Source: Porphyra umbilicalis
Lineage: Eukaryota > Rhodophyta > Bangiophyceae > Bangiales > Bangiaceae
NCBI GenBank assembly: GCA_002049455.2
Contig: KV918784.1
Location: 124,001 to 188,000, forward strand
DNA: 64,000 nt
Direction of reading: 5' to 3'
Under the pieces are notes generated by a model, which saw only the letters and a list, made by a program, of their open reading frames with translations, was not told the origin of the DNA and did not search any database. Position numbers and translations under genes: made by a program. Below are positions 33,403 to 43,111 of this stretch, in pieces. Every line of letters starts with the position of its first letter. The stretch's first letter is position 1.

Positions 33403-34663
33403 ATGGTGCGGTGGGTCGCCACCCTGCTGGCCGCCACCGCTGCGGTGGCTGCCACCGTCGCCTGTGCACCGGGCGCGGTCGCTTGTGACTTGGACGACCT
33501 CGCCGACACGAGCGACCGAATGCAGACGCCGTGGGAGATTGCCGGGTATGTGGTAGGGGCCGACGGAGAGAGAAAACGGGTATTGGTTGGCCTGTCTCTG
33601 CCTCTTCCGTATTGGATGCGGAGGTGGGTCTCTTCGTCATCCCGACCAGCCTCAGAGCGTCGCGCTACGGGCGGCGCACGGTTTTGGTTTGGCATACTGA
33701 CTCGTCCATGCTTCTTCTCTTGGCATCCCCTCCCCCCCGCCCCCCCATTTCGTTGCGAACGTTGGTCTTCTTTCCCCCGTGTCGCCATACGCAGGCCCTT
33801 TTTCCTCGACCTCCGCAACATCCGGCGGGACATTACGAATGGCCGCTCTGGCGTGCCGCTGTACCTCGACCTGACCGTGCTCGGCGATTGCAACGCCAAG
33901 GGCTTTGGGTGCACGCCCAAGAAGGATGCACTCGTAGACGTGTGGCACGCGGACAGCCGCGGCGTGTACAGGTGCGTTTGGTGGTGGAGAGACTGGGAGC
34001 GACGGGTGTTGCTCAGCCGCAGGCTGCCAGGCAGGTTTGGGGCTGCCCGCGTTTAACTGGGACGGTGGGACGGTGGGCACGTTGGCCCGACCTCTGTGTG
34101 CACGCGTGTACCGAGGCTGATGCTGACCACCATTTCATCCACAAGCCACTGTCGCTCTTTCGATTCGCTCCCTTGACCATCACCCCCCCTCCCACCCACA
34201 CCATCGCAGTGGATTCCCCAACGGCGGCGTCAACGCCACCGGCCGCACCTTTATGCGCGGCGCCCTCATCACCAAGCCCAATGGCAAGGTCACCTTCCGC
34301 ACCATTGTGCCCGGCTGGTACTCTGGGCGCCTCGCCCACATCCACATGCGGGTGCGGGACAAGCCCGGCCCGCCCACCGCGCGCGCCTTTCGCCGCAACA
34401 CGGGGTTCACCACCCAACTGTACCTGCCCGACCGGCTCGTGCGGTCCGTCTACGCGGCGGCGCCCTACCAGTCGGCAGAGGGCTACGAGGCGACCGTCGC
34501 GTCGGACTTTGAGCTCAAGGGCAACTGGCCAAAGTACCAGGCGCTGACGGCGGTCGTGCGGCCGGCGACGCGGTCGTGGCTCCGCGCCAATGGGTTTGCC
34601 AAGCCGGGCGCCCGGTGGGGGCTCGGCCACGTTGCGAGCTACACCCTCCGGCTGCGGTGGTAG
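33403..34663 (+). CDS. secreted intradiol-dioxygenase-like protein, three exons
   Basis: Exons 33403-33545, 33795-33971 and 34210-34663 join in phase to give 257 residues. Introns start GTATG and GTGCGT and end GCAG and CGCAG. The N terminus (MVRWVATLLAATAAVAATVA...VAC) is a hydrophobic signal peptide, so the protein is probably exported or enters the ER. Exon 2 carries PFFLDLRNIRRDI and VDVWHADSRGVYS. Exon 3 carries GRTFMRGALIT, FRTIVPGWYSGRLAHIHMRV and TTQLYLPD. This is the intradiol ring-cleavage dioxygenase core: the VW.A...G.YS strand with the first Tyr ligand, then TI.P..Y and HIH with the second Tyr and the two His, so all four Fe(III) ligands of catechol-type enzymes are present. Members convert catechols to cis,cis-muconates; secreted eukaryotic homologues have uncertain substrates. 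It is about 257 residues, compact, without the long N-terminal helical domain of bacterial catechol 1,2-dioxygenases. Substrate not predictable. Confidence 0.88.
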
Positions 34664-35645
34664 GCGGGGCGGGGGGGGGGGGGGGGGGACGTGGGTTGGC
34701 TGCTGCCGCGTCGGGGGCACGGTCTGAAAACGACACACCCTTTTGCTGCACCGCATTGTGTTTTTCGTGTGGGCGGGGCACGCACGCAGGGCGTCCCCCT
34801 CGCAGCGCTAGACAGGGCGGCCGCGGCCATGCCAGTGGCGCCTCGCGAGCTCCATTGCGCAAACGGCTGCGTGGCGGCGGCGTCTATGGCGTGGTGCTGC
34901 CCGACGGCACGCGACGGGCCCGGGCGCTCTGGCGGCCACGCAGAGGGACACCCGCGCTGGGTCCGGGGCGCAGGCATTCTCGTCGACGGACGCACTCGCC
35001 CCACGTGACCGTCACGTGGGGCGAGCGCGTCCTTTGTCACAAAGGCAGGGCCGACGAATGGCCAACGGGACGTGGGTCCCGAGCCGCGTCCCAGAGGGCA
35101 GCGGCGGCCTCGCTCCTTTGACGGCGGCGGCGTCGGCGTGACGGGCCGAGTGGGAGCCCCCCCCCCCCCCCTTCCCCCCTCCCCCTCTATCCCCCTCCCC
35201 ACCGGCGCCCTCCCACCCTCGCGCTCCCCCTCCCTTGCCACCGCCGCCACCGCCGCCGCCGCCGCAGCCGCCGCCGCCGGCGTCGGCCGCGCGGGGGGCG
35301 GGTCCCCCCCGCGGCGCGTGGGCGCACCCCCCCACCCCCGCCGCCGCGACGCGTCGGCGTGGCGGCGGCGGCGGCGGCGGCCGCGGCGGCCGCCGCGGCC
35401 GCCGCCGCCCGCGACACACTGCGCGCGCCGACGGGCGGGCGGGGGTCCCGCCCGCCGCCCCGCCCGCCCGCGCGGCGGGCGGTGCGCCCCGCCCGGGGCC
35501 ACGCGGGGGGCGCCCCGCGCACGCGCCGGGGGGGCGCCCGCAACGGCCCGCCGGGGGGGCTCCCGCGGCCACCCCCCCGCCGCCGCCACCCGCGACCGGG
35601 CGCCGGGCGGCGCCGGTGGGGCGCGCGTGCGGTCCCGTCGACGCG

Positions 35646-35678
<33 letters not shown>

Positions 35679-37227
35679 CGGCGCCACCGCCGCCCAGTGT
35701 CCCGCACCGCGCGGGCGGGGGGGCGGCCGCGCGCGGCCGCGGCGGCACGCGCGGGCGGGGGTGGACGTGGGCGGGTCGGGCGCGGGGGCGGCCGCCGGCA
35801 GCGGCGACGCGGTCGAGCGTGGCCGGGCGCCCGCGGGTGGCGGCGACGGGGCCCGTCGGCGGCGCGGCCGCCGTCGCCCGTGGCGCCGACGGTGACGCGG
35901 GCAGAGGCGGCCGCCGCCGCGCCGCCGACGCCGCTTCGCTCTTGCCCGTGAGGAGGCGGCGTGGCCGACGGCCGGCCGGCCGCCGCCGCCGCCGTCGCCG
36001 CCGCCGTCGCCGCCGTCGCCGCCGCCGCCGCCGCCACGACCGCGGCCGCCGCCGTCGACACGGGGCGGCCGTGACCGCTCGCCCCGCCCCCGTACACGCG
36101 TGGAGGGTGCCGGCGCTCCCTGCCATCGGCGCCGGCGGTGCCGGCGGGGACGTTGCGCCGGCGGCTGCACAGGGCGGACCGGGGGCCTCGGTGACGGGGC
36201 CGCCGGTTTCAGGGGGGTGCACGCCGGGGGGGGGGGGGGTGCGCCGCGTGCGGGTGACCGTTGGCGCCGTCGAGCGGCGCGTCGGTGACGTGGTGGGGGG
36301 AGGGCATGGGGGGGGGGGGGGGAAGCGTCGGACGACACGGCTGTTGCTTTCGGTCAGGGGGGTGGGCCCAGTGCCGCGTGTGGTCGTGTGGGGGTGACCC
36401 TGCCCGACGCGTGGCCGCCGCACGCGGGTGGGTGGGTGTGCGACAGAGGCGGCGCGGGCCGTGTGGGCGGCGCCACCGCCGTGGGGTGGGGCGCCGTCAC
36501 CACCGGCGGCCGGCCGGGGGGGCGGTTGGACGGCGCGCCGCCGGTGCGCCCGCGGGTCGCCGCGCCGGCCACGCCACCCCGTGGTCGGGCGGGGTGGCCG
36601 CCGTCGGGGGAGGGGGCTCGCGCTCGACGGGTCGGACGACTCGGTGTGGTTTTTGGCCTCCGCCGCGGCCGCGCGTGGAGCAAGCGGTGGGTGGGGGGTG
36701 GGACAGGGCGCCTGCCAGCCGCGAGGCCTCGAGCCCCGCGCCGTCGACCGACCGCTCCGCTGTGTACCGCCTCGTGACGGTCGCCTCACACATTCACTGT
36801 GGGGTCTGTGCCCAAACCATCAGGCACCGACGCCTGGACGGCGGTGGGGGGAGCATGGAGAAAAAACCAGGGCGTCGCTGATACCGTTTGAGCGCTCCAC
36901 GAGCGCCCCGCTCGGGGCCCGTTAAAAAGAGAACTAAAAAAAAACAGACAGTAGAAGAAAAATTGTTATGTACACATGCCAGCGGCCGACTGCCGCGCGG
37001 GCACCGCCTCTTGTCCAGATGGCGCGGGCGCGCCGCCACCAGGGCACACCCCCCACATGCCCACCGACCGTCGTGCGGGCCCTAGGCCGCTCGCGTCACA
37101 CACGACACGCAGCGGCTACCCGACGGGGCTCGCCCCACCCCCTCGGTCTGTTCAAGAAGGGGGAAGGGCACGGGGTGGCAGCCGACGGGACGACCACGGT
37201 GGCGGGTGCGCGGGGGGCCGCGGGCGC
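34664..37227. other. 2.5 kb extremely GC-rich, coding status unresolved
   Basis: Plus and minus strands are both open for hundreds of codons (plus 35072-36397, minus 34639-36789). All translations are Ala/Gly/Pro/Arg-rich. Short phrases that look protein-like occur on the plus strand (VYGVVLPDGTRRARALW near 34890; GVTLPDAWPPHAGGWVCDRG near 36390), so a frame-broken gene may exist, but no domain was identified. 36890-36970 is A-rich. A palindrome with two CACGTG boxes lies at 34992-35028. Confidence 0.35.
34992..35028. promoter_or_regulatory. 37-bp palindrome with two CACGTG boxes
   Basis: 18-base arms (one mismatch) around a central C: ...CGCCCCACGTGAC-C-GTCACGTGGGGCG.... Each arm contains the bHLH/bZIP core CACGTG. 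Adjacency of two G-boxes in mirror order could be a regulatory site; a cruciform or element remnant is the alternative. Downstream gene not established. Confidence 0.4.
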
Positions 37228-37756
37228 CTAGACAAAAATGCGCTTGCGCACATCCCGCCGGCCGGCGCGGCGGAGCGCCGGCTCGTCCCGCGCGTGGTGC
37301 CAAAAGAGGGCGTGGTCGCCCCCCCCCCCCCCGAGCGCCCCCCCCCCCCCCCGACGGCGGGTGGCACAGCCGGGAGCCCCGCACCCGCCGCAGCTCCGCC
37401 TCTGCCGCCTCGTCTGGCACCGCCGCCGGGTCCCCGCCGCCGACGACCGCGGCGGCGGCGCTCGGCGCGCGCGGCGGCACCGCCCACGAGCGCCCCGACG
37501 GGGGCGGCGGCGGCGCCGACGGCGCCGGCGGCAGCAGCGCCACGGACCAGTGGCAGTCGGGGGAGCAGTGGGAGCCATCGTCGAGGGGGCCCCACGAGGC
37601 GGCGCCCAGCGACACGCCACAGTTGGCGCACGTCGGCCGGCCGGCCGAGGGGGAGGAGGACGTGGAGGATGCGCGGGACGAGGGGGGGTAGCCGTAGCCG
37701 CCCGAGGCGGTCGAGCAGGCGCCACTGTGGGGTGACCACCCGTCTTGGGGAATCAT
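37228..37756 (-). CDS. small Cys-rich protein, possible zinc-binding
   Basis: The ATG at 37756 lies in a good context (CCACC-ATG-A) and gives MIPQDGWSPHSGACSTASGG. Around residues 40-75 is CANCG...(17 residues)...CSPDC with HW following, a C-x2-C...C-x3-C arrangement suited to a single zinc site. The frame then becomes Ala/Pro-rich and reaches two C runs (37321-37352 on the plus strand). The best-looking C terminus, HHARDEPALRRAGRRDVRKR then IFV-stop, lies in another frame and ends at 37228, so one base-count change in the homopolymers is assumed. No family was recognised and no function is offered. It could equally be the last exon pair of a longer gene beginning upstream. Confidence 0.4.
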
Positions 37757-39684
37757 GGTGGCGGGGGGGGGTGGGGGTGGGGGGCGATGGAGGAGGGAGG
37801 TGACGGCGATGCCCACGGCGGGAGCAGGCGATGGGAGGTGGGCGCGGCAACTTAGCGGGCGTCGACTTGGGCGGCGACGCCGCGCCGTGCCACCAGCCGC
37901 ACGGGACGGTTATAGCCGCGGTCGACGCACCGGCGGTGCGCGGCGCCCACGCGGAACCAGTGCATTGGCCACAAAGCGCGGCGAGAAACACCGCCGCCGT
38001 TTGGCGGCGGCCGCCGAGCGCCGCGCCACCTCCGTAGATACCCGGCGGCACCGGGAGCGCCGTGACGGCGCGACACGCGCGCGGGACGGGGGGCGCCCTT
38101 TGCACGCTGCCGCGGCGGCCACGGCAGTGGCGGGCCCTCGGGCCACGGCGCGCCAACGGGCGCCCGCCGCCTTCCATGCGGGTCCGCTTCCATCCGTCCG
38201 CGCCCAAGGCGCGGATCCCCCCCACCCCGCCGGCGGCGCGGCGGCGGCAGCGGCATTTGCAGCCGCAGCGCCCCTTGCGCACGCCGCCGCGGCCACGCCG
38301 CGGTGGTCGGGCGGGTGCGTCCCGCGGCGCACGCGCAGACGCGGGGGGGGGGCGTCGAAACGCGCACGCGGCAGCGTCCTCGGCAAGCGGGGAAAAATCC
38401 GAGTGGACCGGCACCGTGGACGGCGCCGCGGCACCGATGGAAGGCGGGATGGAATCGAGCGGGTTGCGCGGCGCAGGTGGCCGCGTTGGGAGGCCAGGCG
38501 GCCAGCTGGTGGAAGCTCAAATGACCGATGGCCAGTTGCCATGCACGGCCACGGTGCCAAGCCCAGTGTAAAATAGTGGCTGGGAAAACGGCCGATCGTC
38601 AGCTTTCAAAAAAAATGAAAGGCTGTCGTGCGTCTTTAGACGGCTTCTCAGCCATTGCACGAGTGATTGGTTGTCCGTGTGCCACGTGTTGGGGTTGCAA
38701 GCCGCTATATCATCTGGTAGTAGTGACGTGGCAGTGCTACAGGCATTCTGCAATGGGGGTCAGTACGTAGCAGGTACAGTGTATACTCAGTCAGTATGGA
38801 ACATCTTCGTGAGCAACCTCAATCGCGACCTACCGGCCTCATGCAGCCAGGACGCCATGCGGCGACGCACCGGGCCGTACCACAGCAGCGAGACACTCGT
38901 GTACCGGCGCGACGGTGCCGAGCGACCCGCTCCCGCTGCCGCACCGTGCGGTGCGTTGGTCCTGTCGGACGCACGGAACCGGGCGGTCGGAGGATGACCG
39001 ACACCCAGACGGCGGGTGCCGCCGCGCCAGCTGCCCGACCACCCCCGCAGCGTCTCGGCCGACCCCTGTCGCACCACGGGGTTCCCACCCACTGATTTGT
39101 ATGGGCGGCCAAACGGCGGCCTCGGACCGCGCCTGCGCCGACGCTGGCATGGCGGCGGACCGGTGGCCCGCCCCGCCGCCCGGCGCCGCCCCCCACCCCG
39201 TCGCCGCACCCGCCGACGCGCAGGCGGCACCGCCGCTCGGGCACCCGCGGGCCCTCGGGGCAGACCCCCCCCGACTCGGACAGTGGCAGCCCGGGGCGCG
39301 CGCGCGCGCGCGGAGCCCCATGCGGCCGCGCCGGCGCGCGCCGGCGCGGCCGTCGACCCGCGCCGCGCGCGGCCGCCCGCCCGCGCGCCCGCCGGGCGGC
39401 GGCGGGGCGGGCGACCACGGGGCGCGGCCGGCGCGCACGGGGCGACGCGCGCGCCGACGGCGTGGCGGGCGGCGGGAGCGGCGCGCGGGAGCGGCGCGGA
39501 GGGGGCGTCGGGGCGGGCAGGAAAACGCAGCGGGCTCCCCGCGCGGTCATGGCATCACACCCGCCGCCGGTCCGCGTCGCCCGTCGGCTGCACGACGGCG
39601 CGCACGCGCACGGCGGCGGCACCGCCCCCCCCCCCCCCCCCCCCCCTCGCCTCCTCCCGCCCGCCGGCGCGGACGTCCTCCCCA
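37757..39684. other. GC-rich intergenic region, nothing assigned
   Basis: Minus-strand ORFs of 200-420 codons overlap in all frames without recognisable domains. 38570-38820 is of ordinary composition and also lacks a coding signal. 39000-39680 holds Ala/Arg-rich frames that may continue the DCAF5-like C terminus after another C-run frame change. Confidence 0.35.
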
Positions 39685-41647
39685 TCATTCCCCCCCCCCC
39701 CCGACAATCCCGTCGTCCGTATCGTCCTCGTCCGACTCGTCCTCGTCCGACTCGTCCTCGTCCACGCCCGACTCCTCGACAAACGACCACTCATACGTAA
39801 ACGTGTTGAGCGTCCTGGGGCACTCGGCCAGCCCGTTCTCGTCGTCACGCCCCCCCCGCGCGCCCTGCGTCGACGCCGACGCCGGCGCCGACGTCGACGG
39901 CGTGCCGCCGGTGCGGCCAGTGTCTGGGGCGTCACGGGCGCCGCCCCCCCCACCGGCACGCGCCTTTTCGTCCTCCCCCTCCTCTGCCGCCCGCAGCGGC
40001 CGCGGCGGCGGCCGCACCGACCACAAGCGGATGACCTTTTCGACGCCACACGTGGCGACCGCCGCCCCCGCCGGGTGGAAGGCCACCGCATTGACGACGG
40101 AGCGGGCCCCGCCGAGTATCTGCTCGGAGAACATCTTGTGCGTGCGCGACGCGCGGCGGCGGCTGCCGGTGGTGCCGCCGGGGGGCTTGGCCGCCGCCAC
40201 AGCCGGGCGCCAGTAGCGCAGGGGCGCCCCCCCCCCCCGCTGCCGCGCACCGCCGCCGCCGCCCGTGTGGCCCTCCCCCTCCTCCTCGCCCTCGTCATCG
40301 TCGCGGCATGCCCGCGGCCCGCCGCCGCGCGTCAGCGGGGGCGCGTCCCACACCCCCCCCCACCCCCCTCCCCCCCTCAAAGCGGCCGCGCATCTCCCTC
40401 GCGTCGCGCGCCCATATATACACCCGCCCGTCGTCACTCCCACACGCCACCAGGCCGTCGTCCCCCCCCCCCACCACCGCCGCCTTGTTGGTCAGCGCGT
40501 GGCGAAAGCCCAGCGACGAAAAGGTGGCGACCGGCGCCGCCCGCGCCGCCGCGTACAAGCTGACCGACCCGTTGGCGCCGCGGCGCCCGCCGGCGCCCCC
40601 CGCCTCCTCATCGACCTCGTCTGCCCACATGCCGAGGCCCCCAAGGTGAGGGTAGCGGCCGGCGCCGCCCAACCACCGGCGGGTCACCACAATCCGGTCG
40701 CCCGCGGGGGTCAGCCGCAGGCCCGTCACCCCACCGCGCGCGCCATGCGGGCCGGGGGTGTAGACGAGCACGCTGCGCTCGCGGATGCCCGGCACCCGCG
40801 CGTCGCGCAGCGCCGTCTCCCCCGCCGCGTGCGCAACGACCACCCCCGCACCGGCGGCCACGCCCGCCGCGGCGGGCAGCAGCGCCGCGCCGACCGCCTC
40901 GCCGGCGGCCAACCCCGGCGGCACGAGCGCCGGCGCGCCGCCCGAGGAGCGGCTGCCGACGCCGCCCGCCCGCAGCCGCCAGTCGAGCAACCGCACCGAC
41001 CCGTCGGCGACCGACGCGACCGCCACGGCCCCCCCCGCGTCGGCCGACGGCGCGACGCACAGCACGGGCGCGGCGGCGCGCGTCGGCGTGACGGTCTCGA
41101 CGGGCACGCCCGCGGCCACATCCCACCGCACGACCGTGCCGTCGTCGCCACAGGTGAGGAGGCGGGCGCCCGCGGGCGCCACCGCCGCGCCCCCATCGAC
41201 GCCGCTGACGGGCGGGCCGCCCGCCTCCCACGCGACGCGGAGGATGATGGCGGTGTGGCCAAAGAGCGTCGCGACGACGGCGGGGGAGGAGACGGGGGTG
41301 ACCACCACGCCGGCGGTGGCGCGGCCGGATGTGGCAAGGAAGCTGACCGTATCGGGTTCGCCCGCGACGCCGGGCGGGCGCAACACCGAGCCAAAGGGGG
41401 AGGGGGGGACGCCCCCGCCGGCAGACCGCCAGAGCAGCACCCGCCGGTCGTCCGAGACGGACGCGAGGAGCCGCGCCGAACCGGGGGAGTAGGCCACGTC
41501 GTTGACGCAGCCATGGTGGGCGTAGCAGAGGCGCATGTGGCCGAGGTGGGACCGCCCGATGGCGGTGGTGGCGGCGGTGCGCCACGCCGCGTCGGCATGG
41601 GGTGACAGCTGCGAGCGCCCATAGGCGCGGAGGAAGGGGGACGGCAC
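39685..41647 (-). CDS. DCAF5-like WD40 protein, CUL4-DDB1 substrate receptor
   Basis: ATG at 41647. The N terminus, SHLGHMRLCYAHHGCVNDV, leads into blade 1 with LLASVSDDRRVLLW, nearly the DCAF5/DCAF6/WDTC1 signature (GCVN...SGGDDRRVLLW). Further blades: ATLFGHTAIILRVAWE and LLTCGDDGTVVRWD; VASVADGSVRLLDWRL; GVTGLRLTPAGDRIVVT; VACGSDDGRVYIWARD. After a low-complexity acidic insert (DDDEGEEEGEG) comes the last blade, VVNAVAFHPAGAAVATCGVE and KVIRLWS, again typical of this family. The protein ends with FTYEWSFVEESGVDEDESDE and an acidic tail. Blades 1 to the middle lie in one frame to about 40380; the last blade lies in another frame. The change falls in a C-rich run (40363-40378), so an assembly indel is likely. 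WDxR-like positions that contact DDB1 occur in the propeller (SDDRRVLLW, DGSVRLLDWR). Substrate unknown. Confidence 0.75.
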
Positions 41648-42281
41648 GGCCGCGGGGTGGGGGGGGGGGGGTGCGCTCGCGCCATGGACGCGCCGCGCGT
41701 ACGGCCGAGCCCGACGGCGGTGGGCGCCGGGGGGGGGAGGGCGGCGCGCCGACGCGCCGGCAAGAACGGGCGGAGGCGCAGGCGCGGGCCGCCGGGTGTC
41801 AAACAGAGACTGGCCCGGCCGTAGCGAGGGGGGGGTGGCCCCTCAAGGGCGGTAGCAGCGGCACGGGCAGACGGCGCCTACGCGGCGCCATCAGGGGCGC
41901 CGAAGCGGGCCAGGCACGCAGCGCCTTGATCCCCGACCAAACGCTGCAGTCATTGCGCACATGTGTCCCGCTTTTAAGATATGGCGTGTCTCAAAAGAAT
42001 GATCGATCCGATCAAGATACAGCATCGTCGGGGAAGTGCTCCATGTACTGAGGGCGTACTGAGCACGTACTGGGGGCTGATTTCTATTCTCCCGGGTGCT
42101 TGGGGGCAGATATGGGTTCCTGGTGGCCAGAACTTGGGCCCATCTGGGACGAAACGCAGGCTACAAGTCAGATGCCCTGTACCCCGGGACGTTGTAGATA
42201 TTTCTGGACATGTAGCCCGCCCGAGTGCAGGCTACAAGTGGAGAGTGTCGGAGGAAAAGCCAGCGCATCTGGGGCGATTTA
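41648..42281. other. 5' flank of the DCAF5-like gene
   Basis: GC-rich to 41940, then ordinary DNA. Contains GGGCGTACTGAGCACGTACTGGGG-type imperfect repeats near 42050. It should include the promoter of the minus-strand gene, but no motif is clear. Confidence 0.4.
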
Positions 42282-42722
42282 TTGCTGATCCCCCAATTCT
42301 GTCCTCATCGCCCCGGAACGGTAGTGGAACGGCAATGAATGCAGATCTCTCATTGGTCGAGCAGTCCAACAGCAGTGCATGTCCGGCCCGATCTTTACAG
42401 AATGTGCCCATACGGCCCCCAATCGCACAATCGACGCCTTCGTTTTTCTGCACTTTCCTGCGTATCTCCCAGAAAATCTCGATATCCCAACGATTGCGGG
42501 CCGGTTGCTCCCTTGACACGGAAGGGATCGGAAGAAAATCTCAAGAAAAAGAAGGATCTCGGTTCTGCACGGAAGTGGCGGGGGGAGAGCCAATAGGACG
42601 CCTCAGATTCGTGCTGAGCAGCTGTTTACGGCTGCGTTTAACCAATAGATGGCCAGTTCCACAAGAACCGTACCGCCAGAAACCGTTCCTGGTCGACGAG
42701 GACAGAATTGGGGGATCAGCAC
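42282..42722. mobile_element. 441-bp MITE, copy 2, flanked by TA
   Basis: Inverted copy of 8429-8869 and exactly the same length, flanked by TA at 42280-42281 and 42723-42724. It differs from copy 1 by scattered substitutions (for example the last base of the right TIR), consistent with an old common source rather than a very recent move. Confidence 0.85.
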
Positions 42723-42724
42723 TA

Positions 42725-43111
42725 GAGCCTATCAGGGCCTTCGGTCACGGATCAACCCGCGTCGTTCACTGCTGGACTGCCAAGCCTCACCCCAGTCCTA
42801 CACGTATCGTCCAATGCTGTGCGGATGACATGTCGGTCAAACCACGTTCTTTCACCGCGCTCCGGCGGCACCCCAAGCGTGCTGCTGTCAAACCTCTTTC
42901 TTTCACCGCGCTCAGACGGTACCCCGAGCGTGCTGCAACTGCATGAACCGCAGTCGAGCGCTCAGTGCCGAGCTGGTCTCTCGAGCCAGCCCAGCCCGCC
43001 TTGCGGTGTCTCCGCGGAGCGTGCTAGAATAGCTGGCCAGATACAGACAGAAGCAGTACTATATTCGCTACTCATCTTCCCCGTTCTCCTCCTCTCCCGG
43101 GTACTCCCTCA
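42725..43111. other. 3' flank of the Plavaka-like gene
   Basis: Holds a two-unit tandem duplication of about 51 bases near 42847-42945 (TTCTTTCACCGCGCTC ... CCC(A/G)AGCGTGCTGC). It may contain the terminus of the transposon, but no inverted repeat matched the other end. Confidence 0.4.

Noticed and set aside
34639..36789. 716-codon minus ORF and 441-codon plus ORF
   Set aside because: Both strands open at once with Ala/Arg/Pro composition and no domain; reported only as unresolved.
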